Virus record (IMG/VR): IMGVR_UViG_3300047489_000453
Location: 1 to 64,000 of that record
Length of the DNA: 64,000 nucleotides
DNA from: a virus
Direction: 5' to 3' (one strand)
This document shows, piece after piece, positions 18,136 through 27,938 of this stretch; positions within the stretch are counted from its first letter, which is position 1, and each line of letters starts with the position of its first letter. The position numbers and the translations under genes are program-made. The notes beneath the pieces were generated by a model. The model was not told the origin of the DNA, ran no database searches, and saw only the letters and a program-made list of their open reading frames with translations.

Positions 18136-18618
18136 TTACACCGTAGTCTTAGGGACAACAGCCAAAGTCATAGTAAACTGCCCAAGAGATGTTTGAGCAT
18201 CCGCTATACCAAAGTTAAATCCAAGTATGAATGTTTTAAGTGTTATGCTTTTTCCAATCTGTACAACGACTGGATTAGGATTACCAACTGCATTTTTCTG
18301 AGTAAAGTAGTTATAAAATTTATCCAAACCACCATCCTGCTTTCCGCCGCCGGCAATACAAACGTCGCCTAAAAAAATTATTCCAGACAATGTCATCTGC
18401 CCTATTCTGTTACCAAATACATTTATGTAGATAGTGTCCCTAAGGGTATGCATAAACTGAACATTAGTCTCTTGACCAAATGTCACACCAGTAACTATTC
18501 CTTTTATAGTTTCATTATTTAAAGCTGCGTTATCCACGCTAATTGCAAACGGAACCGGAGCATTTCCAGCTGGATTTATAATACTTACTGTTCCTTGTGA
18601 TGATTCTAGTAGTTTCAT
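18136..18618 (-). CDS. Small beta-rich tail protein downstream of tape measure
   Basis: 160 aa, beta-rich, with the central motif TLRDTIYINVFGNRIGQMTL and GIIFLGDVC. Size and composition resemble tube-fold proteins that cap the tail tube at the baseplate (tail tube initiators such as LysM-less gp53-like or gpU-like proteins). It follows the tape measure gene by 12 bases. AAGAGAAACC precedes the ATG. The assignment to the tube-fold group is inference. Confidence 0.55.
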   Translation of the reverse strand: MKLLESSQGTVSIINPAGNAPVPFAISVDNAALNNETIKGIVTGVTFGQETNVQFMHTLRDTIYINVFGNRIGQMTLSGIIFLGDVCIAGGGKQDGGLDKFYNYFTQKNAVGNPNPVVVQIGKSITLKTFILGFNFGIADAQTSLGQFTMTLAVVPKTTV

Positions 18619-18630
18619 GGTTTCTCTTGG

Positions 18631-21600
18631 CTACGTGGTAGCCTTGTTAGGAACGTCGGTAGTCATTGACCCGTCAACTTTTCCTGAGAATGCCAGCTTT
18701 CCTGTTATTTCAAATTTAGTATTCTTAGGAAGCACGGCGACTATTTCTTTTGGCTGTCCAGGTTGCGAAGGATCACCTGGCTTTCCTGTCAAAGACGCCG
18801 ACTTAGGCATTCCCTTCTGTGCTTCAGACACTAGATTTTTAAGGCCTGTAGTGCTAAATCCACCGCTTCCGGCAAATATCTTATCTGTTATCCCTTCCTT
18901 CTCTAAACCTTGTTTAAACGCCTTTTCTTCTGCCGTTAGCTTGCTATCTTCTTTGCTTAGAACAGTTCTAAGTTGTTTAAGCTTATCTTCGTCTGAAGCC
19001 TTAGCGTCTAACTTGCCTAACTTAGCGGCTTGGTTGGCGGCAGCATTGATATCGCTAGCCACTTTCATTAAAGCCGGCTGGTCACCTTGGGTAAATTTGC
19101 TCTGGTCGACGCCTATGTTTCTTAAGTAAGCCGTACCTATTCCGCCGGTATTGTTCCTAATAAATAACTTTTCTTTTTCTTCATCACTCAACTTAGCGCC
19201 TGAAGGAGAGGTAAGAGCGCCTGATAGTTTGCCGGTAAGGTCAATCATGCTTTTCTTGCTTGCTTCAATTAGTTGTTTAAACCCGCCTTCTCCCATTTTT
19301 GATAAAAGGTTAGTTGGGTCGTATTTATCTAATGCAGCAATTGACCCCGAGACTCTAACAGCAGCTTTATCTGATTCTTTTTTGGCGTCTATCAGCTTCT
19401 TAGCGTTATCGGCACCAATCCTTTTTTCTTGTGTCGATACCGCGTCTTCATGCCTATTAGCGGCATCCAGTGACGTCTGCCCGGCTTTCTTTGTAAGCTC
19501 AAAAGTTTTTCTAACGTCAGCCTCTGACTGCTTAGACTTATCGACTATTGTCTTGATACCTTCATCAAACTGTTTGCTCTTAAGCTCATAGTCCTCGGCT
19601 GAGCTGGCACCTGACTTACTAATAAGTTCTTGGGCCCTAGCTTGCTTAGAACGATCACCTTTTATTCCCTTAAGTTCTTTAGCCTCGTCTTCTGATAGCT
19701 TAGTAAATGATTTATTAAGCTCTTGGAGCTGACCGTATTCAGCCCCAGCTTTTGATTTTATGGACTCTTCTGATTTAAGTAACCGCTTAGTTTCAGCCCT
19801 TTCATCCGCAGTTAGCTTATGCTCCTGGGTGAACATATTAATATTGCCGGCAATATCAGTGATACCAGTAGTCTTTGATATATTCTTAATCAAAGAGTCT
19901 AACTGAGTATCAGCTTTCTTTTGGGTATCCAGGCTATCAGTAAATTCTTTAACAGCCGAGTCTATTACTCCGCTTTCAAGTTCTTTTAAAGTTTTTTCTG
20001 TGCCTTCTCTCTTTGTCTTAAGCTGATCCTTTGACATGCCGGATATTGATTTTAATTCCGATATCCTTTGCTCATTTCTTGCCTTTAACGCTGGCTTAGT
20101 TTTTATTTCTTCTTCTAAATTTTTTATAGATACGTTTTCTATGTTTTCTCTGGCTACCTGAGCCCTAGACTTCTTTACGCTTATAGTTTTCTTGGGGTCG
20201 TTAGGGTCTGGTACGTCTACGTCTATAGTATCTTTTTCATTTAAAAGATCGTTTATAAGGCCTATGTCGCCCTTTTTAACGCCTTTTAGATACTCAGTAT
20301 CTACCCCTACCATAGTCTCAGGAGTTTTCCCGGACATTAAATCGGTTATACTTGAACCCGTAGCTCCCGCAAGGTTGTATAACACATCGGTTATTCCCCT
20401 TGCCTGGTTCATAGCGCGAGCGCCTTCTACGCCGCCTGTTTCTATCATTTGTTTTGACGAGCCGTAGATATCTGTAAATCTTCTAAGGGCCTCTATACCA
20501 TACTGAGTGTCTTGGCTTTCAGTCGAAGTTAGCTGGTTATAAGCCTCGTTTAGCTCTTTAAATCTTGACCCACCTTGAGCAGTTTTACCAAACTTATCAA
20601 GAACCTCAAACCCGCTACTTGACGCTGCTTTACGTAAAGTGTCTAAAGCATTAGCTCTTCCAGCTGTAGTTAAATCGTTAAGATCAAGGTCTCTGGCCTG
20701 CTTGGCAGTAACCCCGTGTCTCTTTTGAAAATCTTGCAATATTTCTTTTGATCTGGTTCTGGCTTCTTCTTTGGTTCCAACGCCCTTGTATTCTTCCTTG
20801 TACTTACTGTAGTCGGCGAATTCTGAAAATCTCTTTTCAGCGTCATCCATATCCTTTGCTAATCCAGCCTGAACTATTTGAGTTTTTATATTTTCCTTAT
20901 TTTCCTGGTTTTGTTTCTTCTGGTCTTCAGTAAGATTCTGCTGCTCAGAATCCAACTTGTTTTCTACGGCAGCGTTTCTTATGTAAGCTTCTTTTACTTT
21001 TCTTGCATCAAATGATGAGAATATTCTAGAAGCCTCTCCCATAGCCTCTATCTCTGGCCCTAATAACCCTAGCATTTCATCTTTATTTTGGAATCCAAGT
21101 ATGGCGGCAGCCCCTTCTTTGAATTCAGTATTGGGCCCGGCTGTCTTAATAAAATCTACTAATCTTTGAGTAACATCTGTCTTAGCTACTCCTCTTAGAG
21201 TTTCTTGGAATTGACTTTCCTGCTCAACTTGTGCCCCGGTTACAGCGGCTTCTTTTAATATCCTAGGACTTAGCGTGGCTTGCATATTTGATAAGTATTG
21301 GAACCCGGCTCGGTTAGCATAGCTCTTGGCGTTGTCTGCCAGGCCTGCCGACATGCTATTAACTAGCTGCTTATCCTTATCGCTAAGAACAAGGCCTTTT
21401 GATTTGAAGTGGGCTTCCAGAGACTTCTTTACAACGTCCTCAGGGTTATTAAGCTCTTCCTTACTTGCATTCATAAGGGCTCTGGCCGATATCTCGCTTA
21501 GCTTTCCAGAGTTTTCTTCCATCTCTTTTTTCAACCCAGCGGACGCGTCTCCGGCGTCCTTGGCGTATCTTCCTACGACGTTTCTTCCAAACCCAGTCAT

Positions 21601-23193
21601 TTCAACCACAGCCCTTTCAGCCTGTAAGTTTCTGCCTATTTTGTTGCCTATATCGTATTTACTTATAAATTCAGCGTTAGCTGACTGATTAGCCGCCAAG
21701 TCCTGTATTACGGCGCCTGATACGCCCTGGTCCTTTAGAAACGCGGCCATTCCGCCTGGTCTCATATGGATGCCCATTATCATTTTTGTATCAGCTTCAG
21801 TGGCCGGCTTTTTACCAGTTATAACGTCGTATACCTTGGAAAGCTCAGACCCTTGCTTAGGCTGAAACTTATACTGATCAACCAGTCTGGCTATAGCCCC
21901 AAGTTGCTGGGTTCTAAAATCTTTTACAGAATCCACGCCAAGCTGTTGTTGTATATTCATTAACTTATCGTGCGAGGCCAGGCCAAAAGCTCTAGCCCCT
22001 CCAAACATGCGCTTAGATGCCTCGTTTTCTCTCATTGCCTGCATGGTAATTTCTGGGGCAAATATTCTATCTACGCCGGCTCTATCGGTCATAGCCGCAG
22101 TTGCGCCCATCAACTTAAACGTAGTAGGCATGTCTATGCCTACAGCTTTAGCTGTATTAGAGGTATTACGTATCATCCTTTCTAGTTTTGCGGGCTCCAT
22201 AGAAGGTATATTAGCCTGGGTTAGAGACTCTATAGCTCCCACTAATTCCTGTATTGGGGCGTCTGGCTGGCCCATCTCTCCAAATATCTCTTTCATGGCA
22301 GAGACTGCCTTGGACATGTCCTTAAGTCGACCAGATATTCTGTCGGCGTCTATTTCTCGTATCTTTGTATCCACTTCTGGCAAGGCAGTAGCCTCTGCCA
22401 CAGTTATATTCATATCCTTCGCTATCTTTTGTATTGCTTCTGACCTAGGTCTAGCTCCGCCCATTAAGCCGCGTCTTTGCATATCGTCGTACAGAGCCCC
22501 AGCCTCGCCGGCCCTTAATCCGCCCATTTGCGAAATATCTTTACCAGGCCCGTACAAGTTTTCAAATACTCTTGTTGTTATGGCCGAGGTTGACTCTGGC
22601 GTAAGACCTCGTCTACCAGTTAAAGGGTCGGTAGCGTATCTGCCGCCCATGTACATGTTCTGAGCCATGACAGTAGCAGACCCTGTAGATCCTCCGAGCC
22701 TGTCCACTAAGTCTGGGTTGGTAGCGGCTATAAAAGGTAAAAATCCACTAGCCGATGAAGCAAAAGCTCTGGCAGCTTCTTGTTGTCTAGGCCCAAACTC
22801 GGAGCCTGTCATCCTAGCTGAGCCGCGAATCATCTCATATATGGTTCGACTGTCGGCCTTAGAAGCATCCCCTACTGACTTACGAAACCCGCCTAAGGCT
22901 TCCCTTGCCCTCATCTGGTTATGCATATTTACGCCTGGCGTGAAGTTGGCAGGAACGAAATTATTACCTACCATGCTTTGAAGCACGCCGCCCATAACCA
23001 TATCTATGATCATCTTTGTTCCAGGATCACTTATACCTACTAATCCTGAAATATTGGCAACCCCGTACTGCATACCTTGCTGAAGTGGGTATCCTCCAGC
23101 TAAAGGGGGCTGCGCTATGGCGTTGGCAAATGAATTAGGGAATGGTGAAAATTCACCAAACGTCATAGGTCTAGGAAATGTTAATGCTGACAA
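18631..23193 (-). CDS. Tape measure protein
   Basis: 1520 aa, the longest gene here. After a Gly/Met-rich N-terminal 200 residues, it is nearly all charged, helical sequence (runs such as LTEDQKKQNQENKENIKTQI), as expected of a tape measure protein that sets tail length and is ejected into the cell envelope. Using the usual rough rule of 0.15 nm per residue, the tail would be about 230 nm. The start is a TTG with GGAGGG 7 bases before. It directly follows the frameshifted chaperone pair, the universal position. No lytic transglycosylase or peptidase motif was seen. Confidence 0.85.
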   Translation of the reverse strand: MSALTFPRPMTFGEFSPFPNSFANAIAQPPLAGGYPLQQGMQYGVANISGLVGISDPGTKMIIDMVMGGVLQSMVGNNFVPANFTPGVNMHNQMRAREALGGFRKSVGDASKADSRTIYEMIRGSARMTGSEFGPRQQEAARAFASSASGFLPFIAATNPDLVDRLGGSTGSATVMAQNMYMGGRYATDPLTGRRGLTPESTSAITTRVFENLYGPGKDISQMGGLRAGEAGALYDDMQRRGLMGGARPRSEAIQKIAKDMNITVAEATALPEVDTKIREIDADRISGRLKDMSKAVSAMKEIFGEMGQPDAPIQELVGAIESLTQANIPSMEPAKLERMIRNTSNTAKAVGIDMPTTFKLMGATAAMTDRAGVDRIFAPEITMQAMRENEASKRMFGGARAFGLASHDKLMNIQQQLGVDSVKDFRTQQLGAIARLVDQYKFQPKQGSELSKVYDVITGKKPATEADTKMIMGIHMRPGGMAAFLKDQGVSGAVIQDLAANQSANAEFISKYDIGNKIGRNLQAERAVVEMTGFGRNVVGRYAKDAGDASAGLKKEMEENSGKLSEISARALMNASKEELNNPEDVVKKSLEAHFKSKGLVLSDKDKQLVNSMSAGLADNAKSYANRAGFQYLSNMQATLSPRILKEAAVTGAQVEQESQFQETLRGVAKTDVTQRLVDFIKTAGPNTEFKEGAAAILGFQNKDEMLGLLGPEIEAMGEASRIFSSFDARKVKEAYIRNAAVENKLDSEQQNLTEDQKKQNQENKENIKTQIVQAGLAKDMDDAEKRFSEFADYSKYKEEYKGVGTKEEARTRSKEILQDFQKRHGVTAKQARDLDLNDLTTAGRANALDTLRKAASSSGFEVLDKFGKTAQGGSRFKELNEAYNQLTSTESQDTQYGIEALRRFTDIYGSSKQMIETGGVEGARAMNQARGITDVLYNLAGATGSSITDLMSGKTPETMVGVDTEYLKGVKKGDIGLINDLLNEKDTIDVDVPDPNDPKKTISVKKSRAQVARENIENVSIKNLEEEIKTKPALKARNEQRISELKSISGMSKDQLKTKREGTEKTLKELESGVIDSAVKEFTDSLDTQKKADTQLDSLIKNISKTTGITDIAGNINMFTQEHKLTADERAETKRLLKSEESIKSKAGAEYGQLQELNKSFTKLSEDEAKELKGIKGDRSKQARAQELISKSGASSAEDYELKSKQFDEGIKTIVDKSKQSEADVRKTFELTKKAGQTSLDAANRHEDAVSTQEKRIGADNAKKLIDAKKESDKAAVRVSGSIAALDKYDPTNLLSKMGEGGFKQLIEASKKSMIDLTGKLSGALTSPSGAKLSDEEKEKLFIRNNTGGIGTAYLRNIGVDQSKFTQGDQPALMKVASDINAAANQAAKLGKLDAKASDEDKLKQLRTVLSKEDSKLTAEEKAFKQGLEKEGITDKIFAGSGGFSTTGLKNLVSEAQKGMPKSASLTGKPGDPSQPGQPKEIVAVLPKNTKFEITGKLAFSGKVDGSMTTDVPNKATT

Positions 23194-23216
23194 CTTTCAG
23201 CCCTCCTGGCTAGTTA

Positions 23217-23507
23217 TTAGCTGTCTTTTTCTCGCCAAGGTAGGGCCGATTCCATATAGTTTTCAAAAAGACCTGTCATGCCGTCCCAAGCCTCATTAAA
23301 CATTTCTGCGGTACCGTAGCCCAGGGCTCCAGTATACCTTAAGATTGCCAGCTTAACCACATCAGCGTTCTTACGCGCCATGTAAGATTTTGCCAGCCAT
23401 TTTAATCTAAGCTGCCACTTGCGATCGAGTAAATTGGCGTTTTTAAAGTCTACAACGCCATTGGCTGATAGCTCAACAAGTAGAGCGGCTACGCGATCGC
23501 TTTCCAA
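23217..23507 (-). CDS. Tail assembly chaperone C-terminal extension, -1 frame
   Basis: 96 codons open in the -1 frame relative to the gene before it, from the slip site to a stop 23 bases before the tape measure start. There is no ATG near its beginning: the first possible start codon is the TTG that directly follows the slip, and the same frame is closed by TGA TAA shortly upstream. It is therefore probably made only as a fusion to the 409-aa protein by programmed frameshifting, as lambda gpG-gpGT is. The predicted fusion is about 500 aa. The sequence is helical and Trp/Leu-rich (WQLRLKWLAKSYMA). Confidence 0.75.
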   Translation of the reverse strand: MESDRVAALLVELSANGVVDFKNANLLDRKWQLRLKWLAKSYMARKNADVVKLAILRYTGALGYGTAEMFNEAWDGMTGLFENYMESALPWREKDS

Positions 23508-24718
23508 AAATTTGGCGACTCCGCCATAACTTGAAGCTTATCACACAATGATTGGAACTCAAAGTACGCATGTCCTATTACGGACCTTGTACTTTCTAGC
23601 GGTAAAAATGTATCTAAAACATAATTGAGGAATGGAATAAGCCTGGCTTGAGCATCTTTTCCCGAGACGCCATCTAACTCGGCCTCTGCCAAGGTAGGAA
23701 TTTCAAGAGTACCGTACTCTACAGAAGTTATGCTTTCTAAAGACATTACCATTCTGTAAGCCTGGAGATTTCTCCAGTAAAAATCTGTACCAGCCAAGGC
23801 TCTGTCTTGAAAGTCTTTTTGCCCGTCTAAAACTATTTGCCTAAAAGCCATGTCTGATTCTTTAGACGTAAGTGCCCTAAATACGATCTTATACTTACCG
23901 TTAAACATGTCGTAGGATTTTTTAAATCTTATGTTGCCTAGTATTGATTGAACAAAGTCGTATTTATCGTCATCAGAAGGCTCGGTCAGGTCTGTCTTCT
24001 TTAGATCCCATCCGCAATGAGGGCAATTATCTAATATGCTTATGGTTTGCGTTGGATCGGGCGGGTTAGGCATAGGATCATAAGCAAAGCTTTGCTGCTG
24101 GTTTACCGGCTCTTCTTTTGGTTTCATAGCTTCCTTAGCAGGAGACGATATATCATTTATGAACGTAAGCTTATCGGCAGGATTCTCTGTGTTAGGTTTT
24201 TGAGGGGCTGCCGGAGCCTCAATAGGTTTTGGCTTTGCTTCTTCTTTTTTAACAATTATGGGGACGTCTCCACTTTTCTCTTCGGCATCTGGCATCATAA
24301 GTTCAGGGGGCAACACAGGCTTTTTTATAACAGAAGCCCCTTCAGACTTTTCAAACGCAGCCATGTGTACTTTTCTTAATTCTTCTAGCTTTTCTTTATC
24401 ATCCAGTATGGACTTAAGAAGGCTGATTCCCTCTTCTATCTCGGCCCTATATTTGGGCGGCACTTGGTCCATAGGTATAGGGTTACTGATGGACTGCCTA
24501 ATTTGCTCGTATGACCGCATTTCCTCTTCGGTCATTCCGACCTGGGCTGGCGGCTCTTCTTCTTTAACTTCTTTTATAAGACCTCTACGCTCTATTTCTT
24601 TTTGGACTTCGTCGCCTTTTCCTTCTTTTTGAAGTTTTAAGGCTTTTATTTCAAAGTCGGTCAAGGACGACACCTTAGGCTTATCAGCCAATGGTGGGTC
24701 CTTTTCGTTATCAGCCAT
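23489..24718 (-). CDS. Tail assembly chaperone (gpG-like)
   Basis: 409 aa. The N-terminal half is charged and Pro/Glu-rich and probably disordered; it includes the palindromic repeat at 24259-24272. A CPHCGW motif (about residue 235) is a single half of a zinc-binding pair. The C-terminal half (about 250-409) is a compact helical domain. Immediately before the stop, codons CCA-AAT-TTT-TGG contain the slippery heptamer A-AAT-TTT, and the -1 frame continues for 96 codons. Position directly upstream of the tape measure gene and the frameshift together mark it as the tail assembly chaperone; sequence similarity alone would not. Confidence 0.7.
   Translation of the reverse strand: MADNEKDPPLADKPKVSSLTDFEIKALKLQKEGKGDEVQKEIERRGLIKEVKEEEPPAQVGMTEEEMRSYEQIRQSISNPIPMDQVPPKYRAEIEEGISLLKSILDDKEKLEELRKVHMAAFEKSEGASVIKKPVLPPELMMPDAEEKSGDVPIIVKKEEAKPKPIEAPAAPQKPNTENPADKLTFINDISSPAKEAMKPKEEPVNQQQSFAYDPMPNPPDPTQTISILDNCPHCGWDLKKTDLTEPSDDDKYDFVQSILGNIRFKKSYDMFNGKYKIVFRALTSKESDMAFRQIVLDGQKDFQDRALAGTDFYWRNLQAYRMVMSLESITSVEYGTLEIPTLAEAELDGVSGKDAQARLIPFLNYVLDTFLPLESTRSVIGHAYFEFQSLCDKLQVMAESPNFWKAIA
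23507..23513 (-). other. Programmed -1 ribosomal frameshift site (A AAT TTT)
   Basis: On the minus strand the heptamer AAATTTT lies in the zero frame as A-AAT-TTT, the canonical X-XXY-YYZ arrangement. It is six codons before the 409-aa stop. After a one-base backward slip the next codon is TTG and the frame stays open for 96 codons. Confidence 0.75.
23763..23776. repeat. Palindromic site, degenerate (two mismatches)
   Basis: TGGAGATTTCTCCA in the chaperone gene. It is in a conserved part and in another frame (WRNLQ), so it may be coincidence. Confidence 0.35.
24259..24272. repeat. Palindromic site, one mismatch
   Basis: TGGGGACGTCTCCA in the disordered half of the chaperone gene, reading SGDVPII. 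Confidence 0.75.
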
Positions 24719-24734
24719 CGTATCCTCTTTTCTT

Positions 24735-27353
24735 TTATCCTATGATTTTATAATTACCATCAGGAGGCGTACCGTTTTCAGACCCAGGGTTTTTTTGATC
24801 TTCTATTCTTTGAGAAGGTTTTAAGTCATAAAACATTAAATCAACTTCTTTCATAGAAGGATCTTCCGTCCAGGCCTGCCTACCAGGATAAGGATAAGTA
24901 TCTTCGCTTAAATACACAACAGGATTTTCCGTCCATGCGGACCCTCCTCCGCCAAACAGCCTATCTCTTTGTTGCCACCTGCTTTCGTATAGTTTGAATG
25001 CAGTCGCCTTGTACTCTTCTGTAGATTTAAATTTAAAGGCGTTTTTACCCCATCCACCAGACGTATCAGCGTCTCCTATTTGACCACCTTCTGTAAATGG
25101 ATTTTTTATAAAGGCCTCATATAGATCATCTCCAAGCTTATTAATGTTCTCAACATACTCTTTTATCTTCTCAAGAGAGTCCTGAGCCTTTTGTTTGGCC
25201 GAAGTTCCAGAGTCATCTACTTCGTCGCTAAGTTCGCCGACAAAATAGTTGAAGGTCTTGGCCTGGCCTGTGGCTATGTGGCCTTCTACAGCTATTACGT
25301 ACCGTTTACATATAAGGTTTCCAAGCCCACCAATATCTCCGTCTGCGTATATTGGAGAACCGGTAACAGTAGTTGTCCCTGTAAAAGAGTTAGACGAGGT
25401 GGCCGCCCCAGGAGATCCAAAGAAGTCATATCTGCCTTGGTTAACAAATACCCCCATTCTTTCTGAGGATATGCACACGTCGCCACTTCCTTCACTACCA
25501 GCATCTATAATTACATTTCTAGCTGAGCCGTCGGCGCCTGATCTTAAATAAAGGTCTTCAACTGATAAGAGATTGATGCCCCCAGCGGACCTCAGCACTA
25601 TGCCCTTTTCTACCCTGCTTTTATTTTCAATTATAAGGTTGCCTTCAGATTCTCCATTACCGGCCAGTATCATAGTATTCTTTTCAGCTTTTAACCTGAC
25701 ATCGGCGTCTGTAGAGCTTACGTCTATATCTTCTTTGGATCTTATGGCCGTAGACCTACCGGCTAGGGATATAAGATTTCTTCCTGGTCTAAGTTGAATG
25801 TCGCCTGGGCAGCTTATCTCTATAGATCCGCCCACCATTCTTATTTCTTCGCCATGCGGGCCAGCTATTACTATGGCTCCGTCAGGCATAATCTTAAAAT
25901 AAGACAGCAGATTATTGTATTTAGCGTCGTATCTGTGATCCACTTTCTTAGTGGTTCCAGTGGGAGGAGTTATATACCATTGCCCTGAAAGCTGGCCGTA
26001 AGCCGGTGAGTCTTCTGTCTCAGGGTCTTCATAGGTTATAAAGTCATTTTGATGGTAGACAAACGGATGTTCGTTTCTCCATGCAAAAGAGTACGCAACA
26101 TCGTCATCGGCTATTAATACTCTTGCTGGAAATTCTTGGGCGTCTATTGGAGTGTCGGTAATCTTGTGATCCTCGCCGCCGCCTACCGAACCAGAAAACT
26201 TATAATTATCCTTGGTATCTCCGCTTTCCTCGTCCTCCATTCTTCTAACTCTAGCTGGAGATTTGTATAGAGGCGAGTGAGCTATGGTGATTCCTTGGGA
26301 GGACCTTATATGGTAATTGCCGTCAAGCGCAAGGTGCTGCTCCCAGGCTATATCTCCGCCTCTTTTACCTAGCTCATTAATGCCGCCGCCCTCAGGAGGT
26401 AGCCTCAAAAACTGCCTAAACCCTTGGCCTAGGTATCCTGTAAATGATTGCAGCCTGTGATATGGCACTTGGGTTTCTAGGCCTATGTCTTTAGCCGCAT
26501 CCGTATATCCGTCATCTTTTAACTGGGCGGTCCTTGTACCGCTTTCCAGAGCACCAAGTCCTTCCCACGGGTATGTAGCATACCCTACGTATCCAACGCA
26601 CTCAGAAGTGTCATTAAAGAACTCTTGCTCATGGGCGCACGACCTTATCTGTATGTTGTGGCCTTGCATTCTGGCTACTTGGTCAAAGTGAAAGGCCCAG
26701 AAGCCGCAATTCTCGTCTGACTTTATAAATGACATAAACGGGTCTATGAATATAGCTGTGCCAGTTTCACATACCCAACCTCTTTCTCCAACTAAGGTAG
26801 AATCTACAGGGGAACCTCTGGAGAAATCTCCCAAGCATTCTTTGTCAAATAAAGTAAGACTATTATTGGTGCCTTCAGCCGTTGTGAAAAAATTAGTGGC
26901 CATCGATATCACTTCTGGAATAACATCGCCCATGTAGGGCATGGCGTCTGGCTCTACGCCTATTATGGTTCCAGTAGTGCCGCTATATGGCTTAATGTAA
27001 TGCACTTTTGTATGCGGCTGAATACTACCTATTCTTCTGGCGCCAATAGGAGTATTTGAGCAATCCGACATTAGGTTACATACGACGGCATGGCCACCAT
27101 TAAAAGATATAACCTTATACCATCCATAAAACGGAAGCACCTCGGCAACTATACCGAGATATACGTTATTTGAGTTAGACAGATCTTGATAGCTTACAGC
27201 AGTAGACGAATAAGGGTCTGAGTTAGACTTTGTAGGCCTAATAGGATTATCGCGTGAAATAATGGAAGCTACGTTTCTTACGGCCTCGTTTACTTTTGGA
27301 AAAAACGAATTAACTATGTCACCAAAATTAAACTCGTCTGGGGAATGCGACAT
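24735..27353 (-). CDS. Baseplate central spike protein (gp5/VgrG-like)
   Basis: 872 aa from the ATG at 27353; GGAG lies 5 bases before it, while the earlier ATGs at 27356 and 27368 have poorer spacing. The N-terminal part contains an OB-fold-like stretch (YLGIVAEVLPFYGWYKVISF). Residues about 500-640 are repeats of short beta strands with Gly/Asp turns (DGAIVIAGPHGEEIRMVGGS, GDIQLRPGRNLISLAG), as in the triple-stranded beta-helix of T4 gp5 and VgrG spikes. The last 200 residues are charged and Gly-rich. No lysozyme motif is visible. It forms, by inference, the membrane-piercing tip below the hub. A terminator directly upstream separates it from the tube genes, so it probably has its own promoter or read-through supply. 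Confidence 0.7.
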   Translation of the reverse strand: MSHSPDEFNFGDIVNSFFPKVNEAVRNVASIISRDNPIRPTKSNSDPYSSTAVSYQDLSNSNNVYLGIVAEVLPFYGWYKVISFNGGHAVVCNLMSDCSNTPIGARRIGSIQPHTKVHYIKPYSGTTGTIIGVEPDAMPYMGDVIPEVISMATNFFTTAEGTNNSLTLFDKECLGDFSRGSPVDSTLVGERGWVCETGTAIFIDPFMSFIKSDENCGFWAFHFDQVARMQGHNIQIRSCAHEQEFFNDTSECVGYVGYATYPWEGLGALESGTRTAQLKDDGYTDAAKDIGLETQVPYHRLQSFTGYLGQGFRQFLRLPPEGGGINELGKRGGDIAWEQHLALDGNYHIRSSQGITIAHSPLYKSPARVRRMEDEESGDTKDNYKFSGSVGGGEDHKITDTPIDAQEFPARVLIADDDVAYSFAWRNEHPFVYHQNDFITYEDPETEDSPAYGQLSGQWYITPPTGTTKKVDHRYDAKYNNLLSYFKIMPDGAIVIAGPHGEEIRMVGGSIEISCPGDIQLRPGRNLISLAGRSTAIRSKEDIDVSSTDADVRLKAEKNTMILAGNGESEGNLIIENKSRVEKGIVLRSAGGINLLSVEDLYLRSGADGSARNVIIDAGSEGSGDVCISSERMGVFVNQGRYDFFGSPGAATSSNSFTGTTTVTGSPIYADGDIGGLGNLICKRYVIAVEGHIATGQAKTFNYFVGELSDEVDDSGTSAKQKAQDSLEKIKEYVENINKLGDDLYEAFIKNPFTEGGQIGDADTSGGWGKNAFKFKSTEEYKATAFKLYESRWQQRDRLFGGGGSAWTENPVVYLSEDTYPYPGRQAWTEDPSMKEVDLMFYDLKPSQRIEDQKNPGSENGTPPDGNYKIIG

Positions 27354-27371
27354 CATGTCTCCAATCATGTA

Positions 27372-27420
27372 TAAAACAAAAAATCTGCCGCACAGTATTT
27401 TGCGCTGTACGGCAGATTAA
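27372..27420 (-). terminator. Rho-independent terminator after tail tube genes
   Basis: On the minus strand a stem of AATCTGCCG plus CAGT-type extension pairs across a short loop with its complement (27382-27395 with 27405-27418, one bulge) and is followed by TTTTTTGTTTT. It lies after the second tube gene and before the spike gene, so it should reduce transcription of the baseplate genes relative to sheath and tube. Confidence 0.8.
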
Positions 27421-27461
27421 TTCAATACATTAATAGGCTAAGTATTACTAATACTTATATT

Positions 27462-27926
27462 TTAGGTGTATTCCAGTTCAGTCATCATGCCCTGAACTTG
27501 TGAATTAATAAGATTGTCCTGAGACGCTACTGTAAATCCTACGCTCTGCAATAGTACGCCCTTAAGAGTAAGGCTTAAGCTTTCTCCCCCGCCGCCGCCT
27601 TTTCTACAGAAAGAATTTGGAAAAGTAACTACCATAGTTCTGTCGCCAGTACACGGATCAGCTAGCGTAGTTACTTGAGACAATACTTGCTTACCAAATC
27701 CAAGTATTTGGGCTATAGAAAAGGTTCCACTTGGTTTGCCTAAAACATAGTATCTTTTATTTGAGCCTACTTCAAACAAGTTCTGAATAGGCTGCTGATG
27801 AGATACCTGCAGATTTTGAATGAGCGATACCCCATCTTGCTGCCCATTAAAGGTTACGCCTTTACCTGCGACTGTTCTAAAAGTGCCCTGGTAATCAGCC
27901 GTATTTTGACCAAAAATAGCTGCCAT
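27462..27926 (-). CDS. Tail tube protein, copy 2
   Basis: 154 aa. It aligns with the 158-aa neighbour over its whole length with well over half the residues identical: shared blocks are LIQNLQVSH, LFEVGSNKRYYVLGK, GTFSIAQILGFG, and VGFTVASQDNLINS. Beta-rich with no enzymatic motif, at the size and position (after the sheath) of contractile tail tube proteins. GAGAGGTGA lies before the ATG. A Gly-rich loop (RKGGGGGES) is the main difference from copy 1. Two tube paralogues may both polymerise, or one may form the tube end. Which is major cannot be seen here. Confidence 0.7.
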   Translation of the reverse strand: MAAIFGQNTADYQGTFRTVAGKGVTFNGQQDGVSLIQNLQVSHQQPIQNLFEVGSNKRYYVLGKPSGTFSIAQILGFGKQVLSQVTTLADPCTGDRTMVVTFPNSFCRKGGGGGESLSLTLKGVLLQSVGFTVASQDNLINSQVQGMMTELEYT

Positions 27927-27938
27927 TTATCACCTCTC

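Noticed and set aside
26819-26832. TGGAGAAATCTCCC as a further palindrome member
   Set aside because: Three mismatches of 14; similarity at this level is uncertain, although it is read GDFS.
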